DNA from: Leptospira noguchii serovar Panama str. CZ214
Lineage (GTDB): Bacteria; Spirochaetota; Leptospiria; Leptospirales; Leptospiraceae
Reading direction: 5' to 3'
Assembly: GCF_000306255.2 (NCBI RefSeq)
Contig: NZ_AKWY02000019.1
Span: 189,001-253,000 of the forward strand
Length of the DNA stretch: 64,000 nucleotides
Under the pieces are notes generated by a model. It ran no database searches and was not told where the DNA came from. It saw only the letters and a program-made list of their open reading frames with translations. A program made the position numbers and the translations under genes. This document shows, one piece after another, positions 46,656-64,000 of this stretch (positions are counted from its first letter, which is position 1; each line of letters begins with the position of its first letter).

Positions 46656-46997
46656 GTCAATTTTTTCGTAAAAATAAAATGTGGGAACTACTACAAAAAG
46701 AATCATCTTCCAACCAAATTTTGCACAAAACCGTTGTTTTATGGCCATCATCAAAATTTAAATCTCATTTTTACGTGAGTTCGGTTGAGAAAGAATTTTC
46801 TAAAAATATGAGTTCCTACAATTTCAAAATTGGTTTATAAAATCGTGATTTGCTAAAAGGAGTTTCCACAGATTAAGTCTCTTATAGGGTTTTGAACAGT
46901 CCTTTATCATTGAACTTTTTAAGGGGAGTTCCCACATTTTATTTTTTGCGGAAAAATCAGGTTTTATAAAAGAATATCGTACATCGAACTCACGTTA
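46618..46997. repeat. Composite dispersed element R, copy 4 (380 bp)
   Basis: TTAACGTGAGTTC at the left and CGAACTCACGTTA at the right are exact inverses. A second internal TTACGTGAGTTCGG near 46771 suggests two elements fused or nested. It contains GTGGGAACTACTACAAAAAG and GTTCCCACATTTTA. Confidence 0.72.
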
Positions 46998-47286
46998 GTT
47001 TTACGCTTATTCTTTATCGAAACACAGCCTTAGCCATATCTCAAAATTTGCTGAATCCTTTTTCAAATCAAGAACTGTCTCAAACCTCAAAGAATTTTAT
47101 GCGATAATTCATTAGAAATTTTTAATAAAATACAATAGGTTCCTACAAATTAAGTCGCATTTGGCAAATTTCGAGCAGTTCTCTTGTCGTTAAATTTTCG
47201 TAGTAGTTCCCACATTTTGAGGTTTGGGATAAGCTCTGATTTGAATTTTACTTTTCGATCCTTTCGATTTTTGGAATCTAAGTCCC
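46998..47286. other. Intergenic, upstream of the VOC gene
   Basis: Spacer motifs (GTAGTTCCCACATTTTG near 47201) and no gene. Confidence 0.4.
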
Positions 47287-47691
47287 ATGCAACCAAGAAT
47301 GAATTTGATTACTCTCGGGGTTAGGGATCTAGAAAAAGCGGTTCATTTTTACGAACAAGGTCTTGGGTTTCCTAAAATGAAATTTGAAGGAAACGTCGCC
47401 TTCTTTACATTAAACGGAACTTGGCTCGCTTTATATCCTTGGGAAGAACTTGCCGCAGATGTGGGTGTTTCTGCGGAAGGTGACGGTTTTAGAGGATTTA
47501 CCATCGCTTACAATGGACGATCCAAAGAAGAAGTGGACCAAGTAATCGCAAAAGCGGAGAAAGTCGGCGCCAAAATTGTTAAGCGACCTCAGGATGTTTT
47601 TTGGGGAGGATACTCCGGTTACTTCCAAGATCCGGAAGGATTTTATTGGGAGGTCGCTTGGAATCCCGGTTTTTATCCGGGACCCTCTTGA
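47287..47691 (+). CDS. VOC superfamily (glyoxalase/bleomycin-resistance fold) protein
   Basis: 134 residues with paired beta-alpha-beta-beta-beta units: NLITLGVRDLEKAVHFYEQG (first half) and VIAKAEKVGAKIVKRPQDVF, then GYSGYFQDPEGFYWEVAWNP (second half). VOC proteins are metal-dependent lyases, dioxygenases or binding proteins; the sequence does not choose among them. The frame ends 19 bp inside the 3' end of the convergent Bor-like gene. Confidence 0.88.
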   Translation: MQPRMNLITLGVRDLEKAVHFYEQGLGFPKMKFEGNVAFFTLNGTWLALYPWEELAADVGVSAEGDGFRGFTIAYNGRSKEEVDQVIAKAEKVGAKIVKRPQDVFWGGYSGYFQDPEGFYWEVAWNPGFYPGPS

Positions 47692-48014
47692 TTGGTATTT
47701 TCATTTACCGTTTCTTTTTTGCAGAATATTTGTACGGTTCTTTGAGTATATATTCCGCCGATCGTCCAGTGAATGACGTTATCCCAGAAGTTTCTTAAAA
47801 TTAGAATTTCCGGTTTTCCTTCGGAACATTGAATTTCCGGAGTATCAAATGAATTTATCAAACCTAATAGATAACCTCCTTGTTTGTAGGTTTGTTCAGG
47901 TTCGGACTCGGCAGTAGTAAAATACTGTGAATCATGGATTTGTAATGTAGTATTGTAACAATGAATCGTTGTTAAAGTTATTAAAGTAAAAAATACTATT
48001 TTAAAAAATTTCAT
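47673..48014 (-). CDS. Bor-like small lipoprotein, second of two
   Basis: 113 residues. A signal-like start ends in Cys (FFTLITLTTIHC); His before the Cys is unusual for a lipobox. The mature part keeps the Bor (lambda/Iss) pattern: GGYLLGLINSFDTPEIQCSE, then TIGGIYTQRTVQIFCKK, where Bor has LGIYTPLEARVYC. Bor proteins are surface lipoproteins that raise serum resistance in E. coli. It starts eight bases after its sister gene and is the last of the ligB operon. Its 3' end overlaps the convergent VOC gene. Confidence 0.75.
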   Translation of the reverse strand: MKFFKIVFFTLITLTTIHCYNTTLQIHDSQYFTTAESEPEQTYKQGGYLLGLINSFDTPEIQCSEGKPEILILRNFWDNVIHWTIGGIYTQRTVQIFCKKETVNENTNQEGPG

Positions 48015-48022
48015 GGTTTTAC

Positions 48023-48403
48023 TCAGTTATAACAGGTTAGATTTAAGGTTCTCGGAGTATAAATTCCGAGAGTCAATTGTTCATAGAGAAAATCTAAAAA
48101 CGTGGAATATTGACGTATTTCTTTGATCTTGTTTGGGCAATATTCGTTTACATTGACGTAGTGTTTTTTCGGAATCATTCCCCAAAAATAAAATGATTGA
48201 GAAATAACATGAACTTGAGGCGGTTGTGCGTTGAGCCTGGCTCTTTCTTCCAGATCGTTTTTACACTGTCTTCTCAATATAGGCGGCATACACGATTGAG
48301 GTGGTTTTTGTGTAAAACTTACTTGTACGTTTTGACAAGTGATAAATAAACTTAAAATCAAACATGCTATTGAGATCCTAATGATTGGATGTTGCTTTGA
48401 CAT
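48023..48403 (-). CDS. Bor-like small lipoprotein, first of two
   Basis: 126 residues, N-terminal hydrophobic segment ending in Cys (IACLILSLFITCQNV), so probably a lipoprotein. The C-terminal part fits Bor closely: SQSFYFWGMIPKKHYVNVNE, then CPNKIKEIRQYST and LTLGIYTPRTLNLTCYN, like Bor GLLGFITLGIYTPLEARVYC. The start overlaps the end of the preceding gene by 26 bp, which supports co-translation in the ligB operon. Serum-resistance activity is known for the family and is only inferred here. Confidence 0.78.
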   Translation of the reverse strand: MSKQHPIIRISIACLILSLFITCQNVQVSFTQKPPQSCMPPILRRQCKNDLEERARLNAQPPQVHVISQSFYFWGMIPKKHYVNVNEYCPNKIKEIRQYSTFLDFLYEQLTLGIYTPRTLNLTCYN

Positions 48404-48848
48404 TTATATAACCCTTCCCGAATATTCCTACAAAAAGATTAAAATTTAATTTTTTCATATTCGTGTTTTTATAAACGACTGCAGTATATCTGCCTTTTTC
48501 CAATAATTGATTTTCGATTTTACAAGAGTATGTGTTTCCTAAGTTTGTATTTGTACATTCTTTCTTTGAATCAAAAAGAAATCCTTTTTTAATTAGTTTA
48601 ACCTTTAAATCCGGGTTTGTGGAATCGACTTGAACGATTCCTAAAACGTTTTCGGATTGGTTGATAGTAAATTCATAATTTTGAATATTTTTTTCCGGAG
48701 TTAACGTTCCGTAAACGAAAGACTGAAGACGAACGATTCCGTTTTGTTCATTTTGGTTAAATACGAGTCTTTCAGAATTTTCGTTTACTTTACAATAAAT
48801 AAACCAAGTAAACAGAATTACCACAATGATTCTTAACGAATTTTGCAT
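48378..48848 (-). CDS. Small exported protein in the ligB operon
   Basis: I start it at ATG 48848, one base past the ligB stop, not at the upstream TTG inside ligB. This gives 156 residues beginning MQNSLRIIVVILFTWFIYC, a signal-like segment ending in Cys (possible lipoprotein, with Tyr before the Cys). The mature part (SFVYGTLTPEKNIQNYEFTI, LGIVQVDSTNPDLKVKLIKK, LLEKGRYTAVVYKN) has the strand pattern of small beta-sandwich domains such as bacterial pre-peptidase C-terminal domains, as inference. Two Cys (KKECTN, YSCKI) could form a disulfide. Its position argues for a role with LigB. Confidence 0.7.
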   Translation of the reverse strand: MQNSLRIIVVILFTWFIYCKVNENSERLVFNQNEQNGIVRLQSFVYGTLTPEKNIQNYEFTINQSENVLGIVQVDSTNPDLKVKLIKKGFLFDSKKECTNTNLGNTYSCKIENQLLEKGRYTAVVYKNTNMKKLNFNLFVGIFGKGYINVKATSNH

Positions 48849-48849
48849 A

Positions 48850-54642
<5,793 letters not shown>

Positions 54643-54780
54643 AAACACTCGCTCTAATTGTTTTTTTTGAAGTTTTCATTTGTGTATTTGCAGTGTTTAT
54701 CTATTTATTTGAAGTTTCTATTTACGTATTTGTTATATTTCCTTATTTGAGGTTTTCATTTATGTATTTGCTGTATTTAC
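54643..54780 (-). promoter_or_regulatory. ligB leader with three direct repeats
   Basis: On the minus strand three similar ~30-base units precede the ATG: GCAAATACATAAATGAAAAC-CTCAAATAA, CAAATACGTAAATAGAAAC-TTCAAATAA and GCAAATACACAAATGAAAAC-TTCAAAAAA. They end at about 54744, 54706 and 54664, spaced 38-42 bp. Lig mRNA in L. interrogans has a long leader that blocks translation at low temperature, as I recall. Whether these repeats form that structure is open. Confidence 0.6.
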
Positions 54781-55155
54781 CTCTACAAAATTTAAAAAGG
54801 ACAATCGCCTAATCAGATTTTTTCGTAAAATCGTTGTTTTGCGACCATGGCAAAAATTAAAGATCAATTTTATAGAGGTTTTTATTTGGAATATCCTTGA
54901 GACTTATTAGAGATGAAAAGTTTGTAAAGAAAAATATTCTAAAATTTAGAAAAACAAACTATATAATAGAAAATGAATACTTAAGCGTCTAGTATTTGAA
55001 TTTAGTAGTCTTAATTTTATGGTCTTAAGTATCAAATATTGAAGTTAAGGATTATTTAAGAAATGGTTTTAGATATAGCATAACGATGCTTGGAAATAGT
55101 TATAGAAGTTTTTATTTTTTAAAAGTATATAACTCAAGAAGTTATACGTGGTTTA
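54781..55155. other. Intergenic upstream of ligB leader, no gene seen
   Basis: AT-rich. Probably contains the ligB promoter and the 3' flank of crcB. Nothing distinct enough to call. Confidence 0.35.
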
Positions 55156-55539
55156 TCAAAAATTTTTTATTACCCAAACTCCAGTGAAAGCAAGTCCGAT
55201 TCCACCAACCGTACTTAAACAGATATATCCTAAAAATAAAATGTAGTGGCCGGATTTTAGCATTTGGAGGGTTTCGTAGGAAAAGGTGGAAAATGTAGTA
55301 AATCCCCCACAAAAACCGGAGGCAAATAAAAACTTCCATTGAGGATCTAAAAGTAGAAACCGATCAAATAATGCGTAAACGATTCCGATTAAAAAAGAAC
55401 CGAGTAAGTTTGCGGTTAAGGTTCCCCAAGGAAGAGATAAACCTAAAACAATTCCGAACCAATATTGTAACAAATAACGGAAAATGCTTCCAAGTGCGCC
55501 ACCTAGGCCAATCCATAAAAGGGTTTTTGAAAAATTCAT
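55156..55539 (-). CDS. crcB: Fluoride channel CrcB/Fluc
   Basis: A 127-residue, four-TM protein that exports fluoride. Motifs: GGALGSIFRYLLQYW, LPWGTLTANLLGSFLIGIVY with the conserved Asn, and GFCGGFTTFSTFSYE with the Phe-box and Thr/Ser track. It probably works as a dual-topology dimer. No fluoride riboswitch is recognisable in the ~120 bases upstream. It stands alone. Confidence 0.94.
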   Translation of the reverse strand: MNFSKTLLWIGLGGALGSIFRYLLQYWFGIVLGLSLPWGTLTANLLGSFLIGIVYALFDRFLLLDPQWKFLFASGFCGGFTTFSTFSYETLQMLKSGHYILFLGYICLSTVGGIGLAFTGVWVIKNF

Positions 55540-56116
55540 AATAAATTTTTAATATAATAAATTATAGTGTACGAATCTATATATTTAAAGTTTGTTTTAC
55601 TGATTTTAATAAAACTGAGCATCTTAAATTTGTCTCACAAACTTCTTGTAGAGTAAAATACTGAGAGTTTTTATATAGTTATGAGATTTCCATAGAATCG
55701 GCCAAAAGATTCTCAGTGTTTTCAAAGGTTCAGAATCTTTAATTTCAAACCGATACCAACTAAAGATTAGAAAATAAAACAGATTAAAATTTCAAAAGTC
55801 CAATCTTTTATCGAATGTCTGTTGTAAAAATTGTATTTTAATTTTAGAAATAAAGTTACAGCTCCGACAGAAATTGAAAAAGTAATCAATCAAATTAATA
55901 TTCCCCAGAGACAGCCATATTTGATTTACCGAAAAAAATAAATATTCTATTTTTATAATATTCATCTATTTAAATGACAGTTTCAAAAAACTTAAAGTAA
56001 TTTGAATTAAAAAATTGTATAGTTTTGAAAGCACTGTAAATCCTTTTATGATTTAGAATCAAGTTTCAAGAAATTGTTGAACCCTTTACAAAATCGTCAA
56101 ATAACAAAACAATCAT
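55540..56116. other. Intergenic, no gene seen
   Basis: Long AT-rich spacer between two minus-strand genes, ending at an M element. No open frame, RNA gene or terminator that I can support. Confidence 0.45.
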
Positions 56117-56218
56117 TAGAGTTTTTGAAAAATTAATTCTCAATCCATTTCTGTTTCATGGAAACGGTCAATTGAAGCAGTTTATTCAATTGAACTATGG
56201 AATTTTTTAAAAACTCTA
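56117..56218. repeat. MITE-like element M, copy 8 (102 bp), supplies a stop codon
   Basis: Starts TAGAGTTTTTGAAAAATTAA and ends AATTTTTTAAAAACTCTA. Its last three bases (CTA, 56216-56218) are the TAG stop of the minus-strand hydrolase gene, so the gene's last sense codon borders the element. Confidence 0.85.
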
Positions 56219-56989
56219 TTGTACAAAATCTCGGATTAGTTTCCAGTGAGTTTCGGTTATAAATTCGAAAATAGAATGATTCGCATTAGAAAGAGTTATG
56301 AGTTTTGCATTGAAAAAACTTTTACTTAAAGTTTCTCCCATATAGTAAGGAACCGCTATGTCTTTTTTTCCATGAACGATCAATACTGGCAATGTAATAT
56401 CTTTTGACTTTGATATTGAGTTAAATCGATCCCAAATCAAGATCTGAGGAAGTATGGGAACGTATCGATAAGAAGCCACATCTGGAATCGATGTATAAGG
56501 TGCGAAAAGTATCATTTTGGAAACTAAATTTTTCCGAGCCATTTCCACAGCAACTCCTGTACCAAGAGAGTATCCAACTGCAACTGTGTTTTGTTTCGAA
56601 AAAGAAAAATTCTTCTGCACAAAATTTATAGCAGCATCGGCGTCTGAATAAACGTTACTTTCGGAACTAAAGTAACGTTTTGCTTTTCCATATCCGGGAT
56701 ATTCAACCAATAGAACGGAAAATCCCATTTTTGAAAGTTTAGCTCCAAGATAAGATATACTCTGTAAAGTTCCATGTTGGCCGTGAAAAACAACGGCAAG
56801 TCTGGAGCCGTTTCGGGTAAAATAAGCATAGACGATTCTATCTTTGTTTTGAATTTGAAGTAGAGTACCAGAATAAAAAGGAAGAGTATCTTTTCCTTGA
56901 GCTAAGAAGATTAATTTTCGAGAAACAAAACAGCCAAAAACTTCTAATAGAAAAAAAAAGATACAAGAGTATTTAAGAAATTTATACAT
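56216..56989 (-). CDS. Membrane-anchored alpha/beta hydrolase
   Basis: I start at ATG 56989, where MYKFLKYSCIFFFLLEVFGC begins a signal or anchor sequence with a possible lipobox (VFGC); the longer frame adds 21 unlikely residues. The core has VVFHGQHGTLQSISYLGAKL, elbow GYSLGTG with nucleophile Ser, VHGKKDIAVPYYMG with the acid, and LSNANHSIFEF with the His. This arrangement fits ABHD13/17-like serine hydrolases facing the periplasm. The stop codon is the end of an M element, so the original C-terminus may have been longer or shorter. Substrate unknown. Confidence 0.8.
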   Translation of the reverse strand: MYKFLKYSCIFFFLLEVFGCFVSRKLIFLAQGKDTLPFYSGTLLQIQNKDRIVYAYFTRNGSRLAVVFHGQHGTLQSISYLGAKLSKMGFSVLLVEYPGYGKAKRYFSSESNVYSDADAAINFVQKNFSFSKQNTVAVGYSLGTGVAVEMARKNLVSKMILFAPYTSIPDVASYRYVPILPQILIWDRFNSISKSKDITLPVLIVHGKKDIAVPYYMGETLSKSFFNAKLITLSNANHSIFEFITETHWKLIRDFVQ

Positions 56990-57109
56990 TAAAAAATTAT
57001 TATTAACTAACTTGAGTTCGATATAAGAAAATCTGGGAGAATAAAAACTCAATACAACGACTTCCTAAACTCAGCGAGTGGTTGTAACTCAGGTAGTTGT
57101 CCAATTTTT

Positions 57110-58219
<1,110 letters not shown>

Positions 58220-58528
58220 CTACGCTAAGTTTGATTAAAATTTGATAACGATTCCAATTGAGTTCGATTTAAATTCGATAATAACCTTTGTGGATGATTT
58301 CAATTCCACATTGGTTCGATCAAATTCCATAATAATTTTTTACCCATTTTCCCGAATAGAACATAATAAATAAAAGATTCAAATCGTTTGCGTTCGTGAA
58401 TCTGTGGAAACGATTTCCGGGGCTAAAAAGATGTACTTCTTAACTTGGAAAATAACAAGGATTTATAGAATCCATTTGGGCGTTCCTGCACTGAATTGAA
58501 TTGTAAATCAAAATAGAAAAGTAAAAAG
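58220..58528. other. Intergenic, no gene seen
   Basis: AT-rich spacer upstream of prfB. No clear promoter. Confidence 0.35.
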
Positions 58529-58613
58529 TGCAGGCCGGGCTTGTTACGCGCTTCAGCTCACGCTTCCGGTCCTTTCTAACGAAAGGACTGCTACGCACGC
58601 TTCACATCCCTAA
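58529..58613 (-). repeat. GC-rich structured repeat G, copy 2
   Basis: On the minus strand it begins GTTAGGGATGTGAAGCGTGC and ends ACAAGCCCGGCCTGCAC. The main hairpin is GTCCTTTC-GTTA-GAAAGGAC, in the same place as GTCGC-TTTA-GCGAC in copy 1, so the stem is different but pairing is kept. A second short stem AGC-GTGA-GCT also aligns. A fragment of the same family lies near 33816. Confidence 0.7.
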
Positions 58614-58619
58614 CGCTAC

Positions 58620-58750
58620 TTAACGTGAACAGGGCATAAGAAAATGAATTTTCTCAATGTGGTAGTTCCCACATTTAAAAAATCGATCTTTAAAGTTCAA
58701 AGCTCAACTTTTTTCAGAAAAATGAAATTTATTACGTCGAATTCACGTTA
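58620..58750. repeat. Dispersed element R, copy 5 (131 bp)
   Basis: TTAACGTGAACAGGGCATAAG at the left and GTCGAATTCACGTTA at the right. The interior holds GTGGTAGTTCCCACATTTAA. This is a short version of the family. Confidence 0.68.
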
Positions 58751-59007
58751 CTTAATTTATTGTGGTTAATGTCTTTCTGCAATTTTTTACATAAAATGTA
58801 ATAGTTCCCACACCAAATTTTTCAGTTGTATTATGGATTGAGAAAGGCACTGAAAATTTAAGATCACTTTTATAAAATTCAAAAAGAAAAATTAAATTTC
58901 TAACCAAATCGTTGTTTGATGGTCATCATAAAATTCATATTATAAAAATTTTCTTAGGATAAAACAAATCCAAAAGCATTATACCAATGAACTAAAAACG
59001 AACCGGC
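58751..59007. other. Intergenic, no gene seen
   Basis: Contains AATAGTTCCCACACC near 58800, another fragment of the spacer motifs. Confidence 0.35.
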
Positions 59008-59853
<846 letters not shown>

Positions 59854-59854
59854 G

Positions 59855-61124
59855 TTAAAGGGCTCTATATCCGATGTCTTTTCTATAAAACGTTTTGGGA
59901 GCCTGGATTTTTTCCAGGAAGGAATAAGCTTGATTTACCGAACTCTTTAGATCGGCACCTTGAGCTACTATTCCGAGAATTCTTCCCCCGGATGAAAAAA
60001 CTTTTCCATCTTTTTTTAAAGTTCCAGCATGAAAAAGATGAACGTTTTGACCGGAAGTTTCGGGAAGATTGAGAGGAATATTTTTTTCATAAGAATCAGG
60101 ATATCCTTGCGCCGCCAGGACCACGACAACGGCAGCGCCTTTTTTAACGGTGGCTTGAACACCTTTTATTTTACCAGTGGAAGCTCTATAAAGAAGTTCT
60201 AATAGATCTCCGTCTAACATAGCAAGAACACACTGGGTTTCTGGATCTCCAAATCTACAATTGAACTCAACAACTTTGGGTTCTCCTTTCGGAGAAATCA
60301 TTAAACCGGCGTAAAGAAGGCCGCGATACGGGTGACCTTTTTTACGGAATAGATCAAACATAGGATCAAAGATTTGTTCTTTCACTTTTTGTAATATACT
60401 TTCGGAGATTACCGGCGCAGGGCAATAAGCGCCCATACCTCCAGTATTAGGACCTTGATCGCCGTCAAAAGCTCTTTTGTGATCCTGAGCTGCAGGTAAA
60501 AGAAAATAAGAATCTCCGTCCGAAACCGCAAAGATGGACGCTTCTTGGCCCTCCATAAATTCTTCGATGACTACTTGATGGCCACTGGAACCAAATTTTT
60601 TATCTTGGAAAATTTCCTTAAGTGCTGTTTTTGCCATTTCTTTAGAAGTAGCAACAGTAACACCTTTGCCTGCAGCCAAACCGTCCGCCTTGATAACGAT
60701 CGGAACGGATTGAGATTCTAAGTAATTTAAAGAACTTGAATATTCGGAGAATGTTTTGTATTCTGCGGTGGGGACCTTTGCTTCAACCATCAAAGATTTT
60801 GCAAAATCCTTGGAACCTTCTACTTGAGCACAAAAAGAATCGGGACCAAAAACTGGAATATTTAATTCTGCGGCCCAATCTGCAAAACCCGCCACCAATG
60901 GATCTTCTGGACCAATTACGATCAAATCGAAAGGATTTTGTTTTAAAAAAGACTGAACCGAATTCTTGTCCAAAACTTGAAACGAATCAGAGGGAAGGAT
61001 CTCATGATCCGGAAAACCTCCGTTTCCAGGAAACACTTTTAATTCGTTTAACAAAGAAGACTTACGCAGATAAAAAGCAATTGCGCTTTCTCTACCACCA
61101 GAACCGATAAGAAGAACTTTCAAC

Positions 61125-61135
<11 letters not shown>
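59855..61135 (-). CDS. purD: Phosphoribosylamine--glycine ligase (GAR synthetase)
   Basis: Second step of purine synthesis. The ATP-grasp enzyme has the start [14 protein letters not shown], then [54 protein letters not shown] and GIGYRAL at the C-terminus. It is 426 residues. The frame begins at TTG 61135, eleven bases inside valS. A second TTG at 61123, two bases after the valS stop, would give the more usual MKVLLIG start. It lies between valS and an unknown gene and is likely cotranscribed. Confidence 0.95.

Positions 61136-64000
<2,865 letters not shown>

Noticed and set aside
46631..46840. 69-codon plus-strand frame
   Set aside because: Lies within a composite R element containing the spacer motif GTGGGAACTACTAC.
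55540..55700. Fluoride riboswitch upstream of crcB
   Set aside because: No conserved fluoride-aptamer core sequence could be found on the minus strand.

Overview
The window is a stretch of a low-GC spirochaete chromosome, almost certainly a pathogenic Leptospira. The strongest evidence is a complete LigB-type adhesin (48850-54642): a spirochaetal lipoprotein signal, twelve bacterial Ig-like domains and a long non-repetitive C-terminal region. I match it to LigB from memory of the family. Several other predicted proteins look Leptospira-specific. Intergenic DNA is long, AT-rich and full of dispersed repeats, and genes sit in short clusters separated by 0.4-1.3 kb. I do not assign a species.

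Layout. 1-7220: a small exported protein with a strong terminator, a doubtful exported protein, a GT-C-like membrane glycosyltransferase and a WYL regulator, separated by repeats. 7221-13756 (+): housekeeping run ispE, tRNA-Gln, glmU N-terminal half, prs, rplY, pth, ftsH and an EVE-domain gene. 14407-20822: a c-type cytochrome, a small conserved protein, then a DUF4178 / small exported protein / membrane spermidine-synthase-like cluster (-). 21573-23237 (-): amtB-glnK behind a good sigma-54 promoter. 23864-30148 (-): rpsT, tRNA-Val, glmM, glmS, an alternative GlmU-like beta-helix protein and an acyl-CoA carboxylase carboxyltransferase. 30649-33628 (+): three unknown proteins and a family 2 glycosyltransferase in an operon. 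34123-37194: a PiT-like transporter whose 5' end abuts an intact-looking IS630-family element, then a GNAT acyltransferase. 38494-46185: two unknown proteins, a MEST-like hydrolase with an altered nucleophile, a chemoreceptor and an adenosine deaminase. 47287-54642: a VOC protein facing a tight (-) operon of ligB, a small exported protein and two Bor-like lipoproteins. 55156-63773 (-): crcB, a hydrolase, prfB, and valS-purD-unknown.

How the genes work together. glmS and glmM, the separate GlmU N-terminal half and the GlmU-like beta-helix protein together cover the route to UDP-GlcNAc, split over two loci. AmtB and GlnK form the usual ammonium uptake and sensing pair under apparent nitrogen control. 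ligB and its three small downstream genes look like one surface-protein transcript.

The least expected content is outside the genes. There are at least four families of dispersed elements: a ~102-bp TA-flanked MITE-like element (seven full copies), a family with AACGTGAG...CTCACGTT ends, a ~200-250-bp family with a GC hairpin whose stem changes while pairing is kept, and a GC-rich ~85-bp element with two conserved hairpins. One MITE sits inside another repeat and one supplies a gene's stop codon. Other points for follow-up are a Pth lacking several catalytic residues and a frameshifted AbrB-like antitoxin remnant.
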